64,000 nt of DNA from Vampirovibrio chlorellavorus (GCF_003149375.1 NZ_QFWH01000004.1:186001-250000); one strand, 5' to 3'; shown: positions 34,956 through 43,904, numbered from the stretch's first letter. Notes: generated by a model from the sequence alone, not told the origin. Program-made: numbers and translations.

Positions 34956-35039
34956 GACGGACTGGTTGAAATAAAAAGCGGCACAGCCCGTGGAGGGCAT
35001 AAACTGGGGGTGCTGTCTGCCATTCGGTATGCGGGTGGT

Positions 35040-35936
35040 TTAACCGGCTTGGGAAGGAAGCTGCTGGTAAACCGGCGGCGCCAGTTCCATTAAATGTGTT
35101 TCCAGACTGGGTGCCTCATTCAGCAGAAAGACGTTCACGATGTCCCGCTTTTCCAGCATTTCATACAAAACGGCCTGCAGGTTGGGCCACAGTTCCTGTT
35201 CCCACAGAAGGGCCTGCTCCGGTGGCATTTGAATGGCCAGCGCCGGTTGCAGGGGGCCCTGATGAAAGGCGATGCTGAACAGGTAAACCCGTTCAATCAG
35301 GCTATCATGGTGCTTGAACAATTCTTGCAGGCGGCTTAGCAGGGGTACGGAAAAGTCCGGGCACAATCCCAGGCGCATGGGGGTTTGCTGGGCAATGACC
35401 ACTTCTCCGGGTTTCTTGTTGCCCACGGGATCGCCCTGACCGGGGCCGGGTGGGGGAATCAGGCCTTCGGCCAGATAGCTGAAGGTGTGGAAGGGGATTT
35501 CGCAGCCATAGGGCCCACCCACATTGATGACCACATAATCCAGCTGGGCTTGCAGGGCAAAGCCGCATAGGGTTTCAAACGGCAGCACCAGGTAGTTGAT
35601 TGGTTCATCCGTCCACAGGCTGATATGATCCTCATGGGTAAACAGGGGGAGACACCGCTCTCCCGATGGGTTTTCCAGACTCATCAGGGGGAGTTGATGG
35701 TTCGCGCTGAGGTGGCTGGGGACTGGCAGCAAGAGATCGCAATTCAGCAGGGTTTCATAGAAGCTGGCCTGGATGGGGTAGCAGGCCGACTCGGGCAGGT
35801 GTTCCATCTGTTTGACCAGCCTGGCCAGTTGAGAGTCATCCAGCAGTTTGGGCGGGCCACTGGCTTGTGGCAGGCCCGCGGGCGGGGCGACCCGTTGTGC
35901 CCGGTTGGGAAAGGGAAAGTCGGGTTGATTTTGCAT
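35040..35936 (-). CDS. SseB-like protein
   Basis: About 298 residues from ATG 35936; an in-frame TTG at 36008 would add 24. The middle matches the SseB domain as I know it: FYETLLNCDLLLPVP, then LPLFTHEDHISLW, LPFETLCGFA, VVINVGGPYGCEI and YLAEGL. The C-terminal third (VYLFSIAFHQG, PALAIQMP, LWPNLQAVLYEML) resembles the SseB C-terminal domain. SseB-type domains occur in enhanced serine-sensitivity proteins and some secretion contexts; their biochemical role is unclear. Soluble. It is convergent with dapA. Confidence 0.75.
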   Translation of the reverse strand: MQNQPDFPFPNRAQRVAPPAGLPQASGPPKLLDDSQLARLVKQMEHLPESACYPIQASFYETLLNCDLLLPVPSHLSANHQLPLMSLENPSGERCLPLFTHEDHISLWTDEPINYLVLPFETLCGFALQAQLDYVVINVGGPYGCEIPFHTFSYLAEGLIPPPGPGQGDPVGNKKPGEVVIAQQTPMRLGLCPDFSVPLLSRLQELFKHHDSLIERVYLFSIAFHQGPLQPALAIQMPPEQALLWEQELWPNLQAVLYEMLEKRDIVNVFLLNEAPSLETHLMELAPPVYQQLPSQAG

Positions 35937-36031
35937 TGAATAAAGTCCCGAGTTAATAGGCGGCGTATAATCGGGATCTTCGGCCAAAGCGCGGAATACT
36001 TTAAACAAATTCCGCCTGAATTCGTAAAACC

Positions 36032-36064
36032 AAAAAGAAACCCCGCAGGATAGGACTTGCGGGG
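36032..36064 (-). terminator. Rho-independent terminator of the glycine-zipper gene
   Basis: On the minus strand CCCCGCA and TGCGGGG pair around AGTCCTATCC, followed by TTTCTTTTTGG. Confidence 0.8.
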
Positions 36065-36125
36065 ATGATTATTGTGTATTGCGAAAGTTAGTACTTCAGG
36101 AAGGCATTATCAGGTTAAATTTAAA

Positions 36126-36575
36126 TTAAAAATGGTTCAGGACGCCCAACCCGGTGCCAATGGCGCCACCGACCAGAGCCCCCTGGCCCAGTCTTTTGCC
36201 GGTGGCCGCGGAAACACCGGTTCCGGCCAAGGCCCCGTAGGCCGCGGTTTTAGCAATGGGGTGTCTCTGCATGGTACGGCTGTAGCGAACCGCTTGCGTG
36301 CCTGCGCCAATCCCAGCACCCACCAGGGCCGTTTTGCCCACCGGACGATCCATCAACAGGCCTGCGCCCGCTCCGATTCCGGCGCCAACGACACCCCCTT
36401 TGATAATTTTTCCGGTTTGATAGTCCACCCAGCCATTCCGGCGGGCGTCGTAATAACCGTGGTGCCGGCCATGATTGTGATGACGCTTGGCTTCAGCGCT
36501 GGAAAAAGGCGCTACCACACCGGATAGCAGCAAGGCACAACCAAGAAAAACGCTTAGGGCGCCATATCGTTTCAT
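36126..36575 (-). CDS. Exported glycine-zipper protein
   Basis: From ATG 36575 (AAAGGA 8 nt upstream) the protein is 149 residues, with a clear signal peptide (MKRYGALSVFLGCALLLSG, cleavage near AEA at about 29). A His/Arg/Tyr-rich patch (KRHHNHGRHHGYYDARR) follows, then two glycine-zipper hairpins (GGVVGAGIGAGAGLLMD and ALVGAGIGAGTQAV) and a third Gly-rich stretch. Such proteins insert in or coat the outer membrane or periplasm. The His-rich patch might bind metal. Single-gene unit with its own terminator. The function is not known. Confidence 0.82.
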   Translation of the reverse strand: MKRYGALSVFLGCALLLSGVVAPFSSAEAKRHHNHGRHHGYYDARRNGWVDYQTGKIIKGGVVGAGIGAGAGLLMDRPVGKTALVGAGIGAGTQAVRYSRTMQRHPIAKTAAYGALAGTGVSAATGKRLGQGALVGGAIGTGLGVLNHF

Positions 36576-36750
36576 GCTCAACGTCCTTTCCAAGTCATCG
36601 GTTTGATTAGCTAGCATCTTACCAATGGCGGCTGGGGTCAGGCATCAGACTGTGGACTCATTTTCAGTCCCCCTCCGTGGAGGGATTGACAGAAGGGCTT
36701 CGGTAACCGCAGTGCAGGCTGGTTGTTCTCGCTGCTGGGTGACCCCGCTT

Positions 36751-37185
36751 TTAATGGCCGTCCACGATTTTTAACGTGCCATCGGGCAGTTCCACAATCA
36801 TTTTTTCCTTGAACAGGCTGGCAAAATTGTTGGTGGTATTGCGCAGGCGGCTGTTGAAGGCTCTTAGCATCTCCCGCACTTCCGAAGGGGTACTCAGTAG
36901 TTCTGACTGGATTTCTTCCTCAAAATAAACTTCTACCCGTATGTCGGTGGCGGCCACCACGGTGGCCGAGCGGGAGCCTTTGCCGTCAAACAGGTACATT
37001 TCCCCAAAAATTTCCCCTGTGCCCAGCTTGGCAATGGGGATGGTTTTGCCTTGCTCGCTTCGTTTGCAAATCAGGACTTCACCGGAAACGATTCGGTAAA
37101 TCCGATCGCCCTTGGTGCCTTCGGGGAAAATGACTTCCCCCCTGCCAAAATGTTGAACGACTTTGTCCATGGGTCTGCTCGCCAT
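36751..37185 (-). CDS. Cyclic-nucleotide-binding domain protein without output domain
   Basis: A 144-residue protein made almost only of one cNMP-binding beta-roll: GEVIFPEGTKGDRIYRIVSGEVLI (16-39), IAKLGTGEIFGEMYLFDGKGSRSATVVA (51-78) with the GEM/L and SRSA parts of the phosphate cassette, then a C-terminal helix. No helix-turn-helix follows, so it is not a complete Crp-type regulator. The phosphate cassette is close to the consensus GE-x6-RSA, so it may bind cAMP or c-di-nucleotides. A TATAAT on the minus strand lies about 45 nt upstream (near 37230). Confidence 0.86.
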   Translation of the reverse strand: MASRPMDKVVQHFGRGEVIFPEGTKGDRIYRIVSGEVLICKRSEQGKTIPIAKLGTGEIFGEMYLFDGKGSRSATVVAATDIRVEVYFEEEIQSELLSTPSEVREMLRAFNSRLRNTTNNFASLFKEKMIVELPDGTLKIVDGH

Positions 37186-37373
37186 CTGAATATGGGTTAG
37201 TGCTGATGCGTTTTTGGACTCACTTTATTATACGGGTCATTGTTCAGCGGATATGGTTTTTGTCTTCGGAAAAGCCGGGCATTCCTGAAGGCTGACGGTA
37301 GCAGAACGTGATAAAAGTTAACGATCCGGGGAAGGGGAATCAGCGTTTGACAATCGGGCTTTGAAATGGGTGA

Positions 37374-37401
37374 TTGACACTGCGGGCTTGGCCTGTATTA
37401 A
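37374..37401 (+). promoter_or_regulatory. Strong promoter candidate upstream of a terminator hairpin
   Basis: A perfect TTGACA (37374-37379), a 16-nt spacer and TATTAA (37396-37401); ATTAAT at 17 nt is equivalent. It would start transcription near 37408. Confidence 0.55.
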
Positions 37402-37407
37402 TTGTGT

Positions 37408-37487
37408 TTGGAAATATACTTTTTCGAGTGAGGAAACGCTAAAAATCGGGTTAGAAAGTAAAGCTATGTAACTATTCTTTACTTTTT
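37408..37487 (+). ncRNA. Candidate small RNA or attenuated leader
   Basis: A transcript from the promoter at 37374 would run about 48 nt and then meet AAAGTAAAG and CTTTACTTT, a perfect 9-bp stem followed by T residues at 37483-37487. That gives an RNA of about 80 nt. It could be a free small RNA or a transcription-attenuation leader for the HNH gene starting at 37567. No known RNA family is recognised. Confidence 0.4.
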
Positions 37488-37566
37488 GAAGCGAAAAAAT
37501 CTGGACATTTCCGCAGATGAGGCATAAGATTGTTTATATAAGGGTGATAGCTGAGGGTCTACTTGA

Positions 37567-38073
37567 GTGAGCAAGGTGCTGCTTTTGAACTCATCCTATG
37601 AGCCGCTGCACGTGTGCAGTTGGAAGCGAGCCATCATTCTCCTGATTAAAGGCAAAGCGGAAGCCGTGGAACGAAATGGCAAAACCGTGGGGAACGGTAT
37701 GGCCTTGCCGCTGGTGATTCGGTTGCTGTATTACGTTAAAATTCCGCACAAGGACATTCCCCTGACCCGCCGCAACATTATGCACCGGGACAATTACACC
37801 TGCCAGTACTGCGGTAAAAAGAACGATTTGACCATTGATCACGTGATTCCCCGTTCCCGAGGGGGGAAAGACACCTGGGACAATGTGACCGTAGCTTGCC
37901 TGCGCTGTAACGTCAGCAAGGGCAGCCGTACCCCCAAAGAAGCCGGATACGAGTTGGCCAGCAAGCCCTGTCGACCCTTTAATTTCATCCACTTTGAGCT
38001 GTCCAAGCAGAACAACCACGTGAGCCGACGGGATTACGAGCGTTGGCGCAAGTATTTATACGAATACGATTAG
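37567..38073 (+). CDS. HNH endonuclease family protein
   Basis: A 168-residue protein from GTG 37567. The HNH motif is Cys79/Cys82 (CQYC), Asp91-His92 (LTIDHVIPRSRGGKDTWDN) with Asn106, and Cys111/Cys114-Asn115 (CLRCN). The N-terminal 60 residues (VLLLNSSYEPLHVCSWKRAIILLIKGKAE) are a conserved domain found with this motif in a widespread family common in cyanobacteria and actinobacteria. The role is presumed DNA cleavage; physiological function unknown to me. It is a single-gene unit convergent with a hypothetical gene. Confidence 0.9.
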   Translation: MSKVLLLNSSYEPLHVCSWKRAIILLIKGKAEAVERNGKTVGNGMALPLVIRLLYYVKIPHKDIPLTRRNIMHRDNYTCQYCGKKNDLTIDHVIPRSRGGKDTWDNVTVACLRCNVSKGSRTPKEAGYELASKPCRPFNFIHFELSKQNNHVSRRDYERWRKYLYEYD

Positions 38074-38126
38074 GCGCTGCGGGCGAGTGTCAATGCCGCC
38101 CGGTTCAATGGCTTTACCGACTGGTT

Positions 38127-38552
38127 TTAAATCCGGGCGTTCAGGCGATAATCCTGAGTGGGCAGCCCGTTGCGGAAGTAGGTGTTTTTGGGGCGTTGGG
38201 CATGGCCTTGCTCCGTGCTGTTCCTGGTGATCTGGCGAATGCCGATGGGGCGATCGGGCGGGGCTTCCTCGCTGATCAGGAACCACAGCTTCTGGGTCAG
38301 TTGGCCGAAAAAGCCGGGCTTTTTCTGAAAATCCGAATCGGACAAGGGCTCCAAAGGGGGAGGGGCCATCAGCACCGGGGTGTAATACATCGGCTGCCCT
38401 GCGGGCGCATGGGGAGGGGCCACTTGTGATTGCGGTTGATCTGCCATATTCGGATCTGACGCAGGTGCTTTGGATTGCTGACTGCTCCGCTTTGGGGGGA
38501 GTTGACCACCAGCACCCAGAAACCGATTGTTGAACGAGTTATTGGTCTGCAT
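38127..38552 (-). CDS. Hypothetical proline-rich protein
   Basis: A 141-residue protein, mostly low complexity. The N-terminal half is rich in Pro, Gln and Ser (SSQQSKAPASDPNMADQPQS, APPHAPAG), and RFLG appears at residues 10-13 (FNNRFLGAGG). A short more ordered stretch PGFFGQLTQKLWFLISEEAPP lies near 80-100. No signal peptide or membrane helix. It is divergent from tadA. No family recognised. The unusual base order could also be non-coding, but the frame is long and has an in-frame ATG with a purine-rich region upstream. Confidence 0.6.
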   Translation of the reverse strand: MQTNNSFNNRFLGAGGQLPPKRSSQQSKAPASDPNMADQPQSQVAPPHAPAGQPMYYTPVLMAPPPLEPLSDSDFQKKPGFFGQLTQKLWFLISEEAPPDRPIGIRQITRNSTEQGHAQRPKNTYFRNGLPTQDYRLNARI

Positions 38553-38669
38553 CCTGGCCTTACCTCACTAATTCCGTTACTCACTCACGGGGAACCCATC
38601 TATACCAATGGTAATGATTGTGGTCATTTTGGCAAGCCAAGCCGGGTTATTCGGCGTAAAATCATCTAT

Positions 38670-39137
38670 ATGAACGAGACCCGAGCAAATCACCAGACCT
38701 GGATGCGGCAAGCCTTGACCGTGGCTGAACAGGCCTTGCCACTGGATGTGCCGGTGGGGGCGGTGTTGTTGCATCAGGGGCAAGTGTTGGCCCAGGCCTA
38801 TAATCGCCGAGAATTAGATTGTGACCCGGTGGGCCATGCCGAAATACTGGCCTTGCGAGCGGCGGCTCAAAGGCTGGAACGCTGGCGGCTGACGGAAACC
38901 ATTCTGTATGTGACCTTGGAGCCCTGCCCCATGTGCGCGGCGGCCATTCAGCAGGCCCGGGTGCAGCAGGTCATTTTTGGGGCCTACGATCCCCTCATGG
39001 GCGCTTGTGGCTCCCGCTACGATATTCTTCCCCCCACAGGCCCGTTGCCGGTGCTGGGAGGCATTCTGGAGCAGGAATGCTCAGGCTTGCTCAAGGCTTT
39101 TTTTCAGGAAAAGCGAGAAAAGCCGGAGCCGCTGTGA
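38670..39137 (+). CDS. tadA: tRNA-specific adenosine deaminase
   Basis: From ATG 38670 the protein is 155 residues, the usual TadA size; longer in-frame forms would overlap the divergent gene. The zinc site is His56-Ala-Glu58 (GHAEILALRAAA) and Pro85-Cys86-x-x-Cys89 (TLEPCPMCA). AYDPLMGACGS is typical of TadA. It converts A34 to inosine in tRNA-Arg(ACG). No ribosome site is seen; a TAAAAT box ends 7 nt before the ATG, so the mRNA may be leaderless. Confidence 0.93.
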   Translation: MNETRANHQTWMRQALTVAEQALPLDVPVGAVLLHQGQVLAQAYNRRELDCDPVGHAEILALRAAAQRLERWRLTETILYVTLEPCPMCAAAIQQARVQQVIFGAYDPLMGACGSRYDILPPTGPLPVLGGILEQECSGLLKAFFQEKREKPEPL

Positions 39138-39234
39138 GAGTGGTTTTATCGCACCAAAAGGCAGTGGGACTCGGCCAGCGACAGTCTGCTGGGGCGCTGG
39201 CCGGTTTGGGTGCTTTCCAGTCAATTTCTCGGCC

Positions 39235-40434
39235 TTAAAACAGGCTGGAGAAGAACTTCTTCTTGTCGGGGGAGGGATCCCGAACCACTTTGTCCAGATC
39301 GACCAGACGAATGCCGTAGAGCATGTTGTCTTTTTCAATCTTGTCCAGTACGTCCATCCCGGCAATGACTTTGCCAAAAATGGCGTACTTGCCATCCAGC
39401 GTGGTTTGAGGAGCCAGTGTAATGTAGAACTGGCTGGTAGCGCTGTTGGGATCAGCGCCCCGGGCCATGGCCACCATGCCTTTGGCGTTATGCGATAGCT
39501 TGTTTTTGGCTTCCAGCGGAACCCGCTCCTTGGAGCCTCCCGCCCCGGTGCCGGTGGGATCGCCGGTTTGAATGACAAAACCCGGCACCACCCGGTGAAA
39601 TTTCATGTTGAAGCGATTATAAAAGCCTTCCTGAACCAGCTTGGCAAAGTTTTGCACGGTCAAAGGCGCTTCGTCCGGGAACAGTTCAAACACAATGTTG
39701 CCCTTTTCCGTTTCCAGAATGGCCGCCTTGGTTTTTAAATCGGGAATTTGCCGCACCTCCGAAGCGGTTTCCACCACGGCGGACAGGGCCTGAGGGGCCG
39801 TATTGGTGGCGGCGCTACTGTCCGTGGGTTTGGAGAACCAGCTCAGCGGGTTCCAGGGAGTGCCGGTGGTGGTAGCGGCTTGCTCGGTGTTGTTTGACTG
39901 GGTACTGCTGGTGGCGCTTTCCTCAGGCTGGCTTGTTTGGCTCTGGCCCGCTTCGGTCTGGCTGGCGGATGTCTGCTTTTTATTAGAAGAAAGACCCAGT
40001 TTGTACCAGGCTTTGCTGGGGCTGTTGCTCTGGCTATCGGCGGTATTTTCTTCCGTTGCCTGGTTGTCGCTCTGCTGACTGGTTTCTGCCGGATCTTGCA
40101 CCACTGGCTTTTGAATGCCTTCGGCCTGAATCTTCAATGCCTCTGCTTTGCGTTTGGCTTCCTGCGCTTTTTGCAGGGCTTCCTGGGCGGCTCGCAACGC
40201 CTGATCTGCCTGGGCGCTGGCGGCATCCGCCTCTTGCTTCAGACTTTGCTGTTGGCTGGCGGTTGACTGGTTAACTTCATTGGTCTGACTGTCAGTCTCT
40301 TTTGCCGGTATCCACTTCATCGGATTCATTTTCTGCATCCAGTCGGCATGCGCCAGGCTGGTGCTACCCAGGGCCAGCGAGACGGCCAAGGTGAGCGCCG
40401 CAGTACGAGAAGAACTCTGGAAAACTCGTTTCAT
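39235..40434 (-). CDS. Secreted cyclophilin-type peptidyl-prolyl isomerase with coiled-coil linker
   Basis: From ATG 40434 (GGAG 9 nt upstream) 399 residues. A signal peptide (MKRVFQSSSRTAALTLAVSL, cleavage near AHA at about 30) is followed by a Gln/Ala/Lys coiled-coil stretch (about 60-120), a Ser/Thr/Gln-rich linker with WFSKP, and a C-terminal cyclophilin domain (from about 235): EKGNIVFELFPDEAP, FHRVVPGFVIQTGDPTGTG, SQFYITLA and AIFGKVIAGMDV. The Arg of FHRVVPGF is kept, so it is probably active. It likely folds proteins in the periplasm or at the cell surface. Confidence 0.9.
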   Translation of the reverse strand: MKRVFQSSSRTAALTLAVSLALGSTSLAHADWMQKMNPMKWIPAKETDSQTNEVNQSTASQQQSLKQEADAASAQADQALRAAQEALQKAQEAKRKAEALKIQAEGIQKPVVQDPAETSQQSDNQATEENTADSQSNSPSKAWYKLGLSSNKKQTSASQTEAGQSQTSQPEESATSSTQSNNTEQAATTTGTPWNPLSWFSKPTDSSAATNTAPQALSAVVETASEVRQIPDLKTKAAILETEKGNIVFELFPDEAPLTVQNFAKLVQEGFYNRFNMKFHRVVPGFVIQTGDPTGTGAGGSKERVPLEAKNKLSHNAKGMVAMARGADPNSATSQFYITLAPQTTLDGKYAIFGKVIAGMDVLDKIEKDNMLYGIRLVDLDKVVRDPSPDKKKFFSSLF

Positions 40435-40662
40435 TGCCTTTTCTCCAACTAAGTGAATCACCGTTGATTCTGATTGAAAGGATTTTGACTGAAAACCAAG
40501 TGCCACGCCGGATCGGATCTCGACGTTATGCTGATTGTAGCGGGAATGTCGGTTCTGGACAAATATTCTGTTAAGCCAGCTCATCTGTTCTGTTCTCTGT
40601 TCTGTTTCAGGATGGCCCCAATCTTGCTCACGCCCGGGAACATTAATAGTTCCTTAACAAAC

Positions 40663-40692
40663 TTGGGGACGCTGGACGGACGGTTCTATAAT
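40663..40692 (+). promoter_or_regulatory. Promoter of the dnaJ-like gene
   Basis: TTGGGG, an 18-nt spacer and a perfect TATAAT, placing the transcript start near 40700, 38 nt before the chosen ATG. Confidence 0.55.
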
Positions 40693-40737
40693 GGTCACTA
40701 CCATGATGTCGGTGTTGTAGAGGTTCGGCCAGTCGCT

Positions 40738-41712
40738 ATGGGTGTTGAATACAAAGATTATTACAAGATACTGGGTGTGCCCCGCACCGCTTCGGACAAG
40801 GAAATCAAGTCCGCATACCGTAAACTGGCCCGGGAGTATCATCCCGATGTCAATCAAGGCTCTGAGGACAAGTTCAAGGAATTGAATGAGGCTTATGAAG
40901 CGCTGAAAGATCCCGAAAAGCGGCGCTTGTACGATAGTCTGGGCTCCAATTGGCGGCAAGGGCAAAATTTTAAACCGCCGCCGGGTTTTGATGGCTGGCA
41001 AACGGTGAATATGGGCGATATGGGGGGCATGGGTGGATTCTCCAGCTTTTTTGACGCCTTGTTTGGGGGGGGCATGGGCGCTAGTGGATTTGGGGCTCAG
41101 GGCTTTCCCGGCGGCGGTGCTGCTGGCTACGAGGATTTATTTTCCGGCATGGGCGCGGGCCGTGGTCAGCGGGCCGGTACCCGGGCTCATTCCCATCCGC
41201 CGGAGCAGTTGAACATCGAGCAGGAGCTTTTGCTGGATCTGGAAGAAGGGGCCAAGGGCGTATCGAAAGAGCTGCTAACCCCCAACCGCAAGCGTCTCAG
41301 CGTGAACATTCCCAAAGGGGTTCGGGCCGGGGCGAAAATCCGGTTAGCCGGGGAAGGCCAGCAGGGGCAGCGGGGCCGGGGCGATTTGCTGCTGGTGGTT
41401 AAGTACCGCAAGCACCCCAGGTTCCAGCTGGAAGAGGATGTTCTGGTGTATGAGGCCCCCGTTCCGGTGCCGGACTTGGTGTTGGGCGGCGAGATTAAAA
41501 TCCCGACCCTTAGTGGTTCCGAGTTGAGCATGAAAATCCCGGCGGGCAGCCAGCCGGGCCGCATGATGCGCCTGAAGGGGCAGGGCTTTCCTGCCAAGGA
41601 CGGCAAATCCAGCGGAGATCTGCTGGTACGCATCAAGGCCCTCATCCCAGAGCATCCCAGTGAGCGGGAGATTGTCCTGTATCAGGAATTGCAGGCCCTG
41701 CACGCACGCTAG
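40738..41712 (+). CDS. DnaJ-family co-chaperone (CbpA type, without zinc domain)
   Basis: From ATG 40738 the protein is 324 residues. The J domain (about 5-70) has KDYYKILGVPRTAS and the essential HPD in REYHPDVNQG. A long Gly/Met/Phe-rich region (about 85-150) follows, then two C-terminal substrate-binding domains (LLLDLEEGAKGVSKE and VPVPDLVLGGEIKIPTL). No CxxCxGxG zinc repeats are present, so it is type II, like CbpA. It stimulates DnaK. A long in-frame extension back to 40528 is rejected because the promoter lies inside it. mutL starts 43 nt after its end. Confidence 0.9.
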   Translation: MGVEYKDYYKILGVPRTASDKEIKSAYRKLAREYHPDVNQGSEDKFKELNEAYEALKDPEKRRLYDSLGSNWRQGQNFKPPPGFDGWQTVNMGDMGGMGGFSSFFDALFGGGMGASGFGAQGFPGGGAAGYEDLFSGMGAGRGQRAGTRAHSHPPEQLNIEQELLLDLEEGAKGVSKELLTPNRKRLSVNIPKGVRAGAKIRLAGEGQQGQRGRGDLLLVVKYRKHPRFQLEEDVLVYEAPVPVPDLVLGGEIKIPTLSGSELSMKIPAGSQPGRMMRLKGQGFPAKDGKSSGDLLVRIKALIPEHPSEREIVLYQELQALHAR

Positions 41713-41755
41713 GGCCATCGTTGTATCAGTATTCAGGAAAGTTTGAGGCGGTCCC

Positions 41756-43783
41756 ATGACTTCCACTCCCCCTTCACAGTCCACCCCGGAACGGCCGATT
41801 CGGGTGTTGCCGCCGCATTTAATCAACCGCATTGCCGCCGGTGAAGTGGTGGAGCGTCCCGCCTCGGTCATTAAGGAACTGGTGGAAAACGCCCTGGATG
41901 CAGGCGCCACCCGCATTGAGATTTCCGCCAGTAACGGGGGACGCAATTTACGGGTGGCCGACAACGGCCATGGCATGACCCCGGAAAACGCGGCGCTGGC
42001 TTTTTACAATCACGCCACCAGCAAAATCCAGGATGAGGCCGATCTGGATCGCATTACCACTCTGGGCTTTCGGGGAGAGGCTCTGGCCAGTATCGGGGCT
42101 ATTTCCAGACTCACTTGCTGGACCCGTCGGGCGGATGCCCCGGTGGGCACCAAAATCACGGTGTCCGAGACCGGGGAGCCGGTGCTGAGCGAGGCCGGTT
42201 GCGCCACGGGTACGGTCATGGAGGTGGAGGAGCTGTTCTACAATACGCCTGCCCGATTGAAATTTTTGAAGCGGGCCCAGACCGAGCTGGGGCATATTGA
42301 GGAAATCGTGCAGTTTTTGGCCCTGTCTCACCCGGAAGTACGCTTTAGCTTGACCGTTAATGACAAGGTGGTGCTGAAAACCTCTGGGACCAACGCCTTA
42401 AAACGGGCCATGGAAGAGGTGCTGGGCCTGAAGGATGAAAAAATCCCGTTGCTGCCCATTGCCGCCGAAGACGCCGAATTGGGCCTCAGTGTGGCCGGTT
42501 TTGCCTCCGAGCCGGGGGTGATGAAAAGTAGCAAACGCTGGATCATGACTTATCTCAACGGGCGGCACGTGCGCTGCGCCATTTTGCAAAAGGCCATTGA
42601 GGCTGCCTATGAATCCCTGTTGCCGCAGGGGCGCTACCCGGTTTGCGTCATTTTTGTGAGTATGCCCACCAGCGAAGTGGATGTGAACGTGCATCCGGCC
42701 AAGCGAGAGGTGCGTTATGCGGCCTCCAGTACTATTTTTGGTTTTGTGCGCAGTGGCATTCGCAATTCGCTTTCGGCTCAGGGTATTCGGCTGGATGTGT
42801 CGCTAAATAGCCCGGCTTCGGAACCCTCAGCGTTTCCGGTTTCCCATTGGATCTCGGCACCGGGGGATTTTTTGGATCAGCCCTTCCCCGCCAACCGCCT
42901 GCCAGACGCTTCCCGAACCCCATGGTCTATGCCATCTTCAGGGGCTGCGGGGCCAAGCTATAACCCATCTAATTACAACCAGCCTAGCGATCGGCTGCCC
43001 GCTTATCGACAGGCCGCTTATGCCGATCCCCAGCCGGTGCAGGCCGCTCTGGGTTTTTACGCCCCCGCACATGGATCACACGCCATTTCTGAATCTTCCC
43101 AAGCGGATTCGGCTGTGGGCGCCGAGGATCTGTCTGTGGCCAAGCCGGCCTTTGCCAACGGGAAGTTCAAGGTGATTGGGCAGCTGTTTAACACCTATAT
43201 ATTGCTAGAGACCGTGCAAGGCCTGTTGGTGGTGGATCAGCATATTGCCAGCGAGCGGGATTTTTTCGAATCCCTCACCCTGAATTTAACCACGGAAACC
43301 CCGGACATTCAGCGCCTGGTGACCGCTCTGCCCTTGACGGTCAGCCCGGTGCAGCGGGACTTGCTGGCCCAGTATCAAGGCGAGTTTGCCAAGCTGGGCT
43401 TTTTATACGACCTGAACCCGGAACTTGAAGAGAACGCCGCGGGTGGGCTTTCCGTGCAGTTGACCGGCTATCCGCTGGTTTACGCCGGTCGGGATGGCAT
43501 GTTTGAGGCCGGTGGGCTGTTTGAAAATTTACTGGCCCAGTTGGAAGAGACGGGTCATATGAAGCTGGATCTGGATCACCTGATTGCAACGCTTGCCTGT
43601 CATAGTGCGGTGCGGGCCGGGGACAGCCTGACCCATGCCGAAATGGATCAGGTTATTGAACGCTGGCTGGCTTGCCGCTTGCCCTGGACCTGTCCGCACG
43701 GGCGGCCCATTGCCCACACCATTTCCACCACGGAACTTAATCAATTTTTCCATCGACCCAGCCTGCCGGTTAACGCCATTTAG
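41756..43783 (+). CDS. mutL: DNA mismatch repair protein MutL
   Basis: A 675-residue protein. The GHKL ATPase carries IAAGEVVERPASVIKELVENALDAGA (26-51), DNGHGM and TLGFRGEALASI. A low-complexity linker of about 130 residues (Ser/Pro/Gln-rich) separates it from the C-terminal dimer domain, with DQHIASERDFFE (about 493-505, the DQHxx2Ex4E endonuclease motif, with Ile for the usual Ala), ACHSAVRAGD, CPHGRPI and FFHRP. These suggest a nicking MutL, as in bacteria without MutH. It follows the dnaJ-like gene by 43 nt. MutS is not in the window. Confidence 0.95.
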   Translation: MTSTPPSQSTPERPIRVLPPHLINRIAAGEVVERPASVIKELVENALDAGATRIEISASNGGRNLRVADNGHGMTPENAALAFYNHATSKIQDEADLDRITTLGFRGEALASIGAISRLTCWTRRADAPVGTKITVSETGEPVLSEAGCATGTVMEVEELFYNTPARLKFLKRAQTELGHIEEIVQFLALSHPEVRFSLTVNDKVVLKTSGTNALKRAMEEVLGLKDEKIPLLPIAAEDAELGLSVAGFASEPGVMKSSKRWIMTYLNGRHVRCAILQKAIEAAYESLLPQGRYPVCVIFVSMPTSEVDVNVHPAKREVRYAASSTIFGFVRSGIRNSLSAQGIRLDVSLNSPASEPSAFPVSHWISAPGDFLDQPFPANRLPDASRTPWSMPSSGAAGPSYNPSNYNQPSDRLPAYRQAAYADPQPVQAALGFYAPAHGSHAISESSQADSAVGAEDLSVAKPAFANGKFKVIGQLFNTYILLETVQGLLVVDQHIASERDFFESLTLNLTTETPDIQRLVTALPLTVSPVQRDLLAQYQGEFAKLGFLYDLNPELEENAAGGLSVQLTGYPLVYAGRDGMFEAGGLFENLLAQLEETGHMKLDLDHLIATLACHSAVRAGDSLTHAEMDQVIERWLACRLPWTCPHGRPIAHTISTTELNQFFHRPSLPVNAI

Positions 43784-43835
43784 CGGATGATTGATAGAAA
43801 AATCCGCCGGTAAGCTCAATAGCCGAATGCTGAAC

Positions 43836-43872
43836 AGGGCCAGTTTTGGCGGCCCTTTGGTGTTTCCTTTGC
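43836..43872 (+). terminator. Weak terminator after mutL
   Basis: AGGGCC and GGCCCT pair around AGTTTTGGC... with a broken T-rich tail (TTGGTGTTTCCTTT). Confidence 0.4.
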
Positions 43873-43904
43873 GGGGGTTAATTGTTACGAAGTGATAAGC
43901 AAAA

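Larger units (their letters stand above)
37186..37566. other. 381-nt intergenic region with divergent promoters and a candidate small RNA
   Basis: No open frame is supported. On the minus strand a TATAAT near 37230 serves the cyclic-nucleotide-binding gene. On the plus strand a good promoter at 37374 and a hairpin with T-run at 37455 frame a possible short transcript. The rest is AT-rich leader of the HNH gene at 37567. Confidence 0.55.

Noticed and set aside
38475-38669. N-terminal extension of tadA
   Set aside because: It overlaps the divergent gene at 38127-38552, and TadA proteins start where ATG 38670 does.
40528-40737. N-terminal extension of the dnaJ-like gene
   Set aside because: A consensus promoter lies inside it, and the J domain begins normally at 40738.
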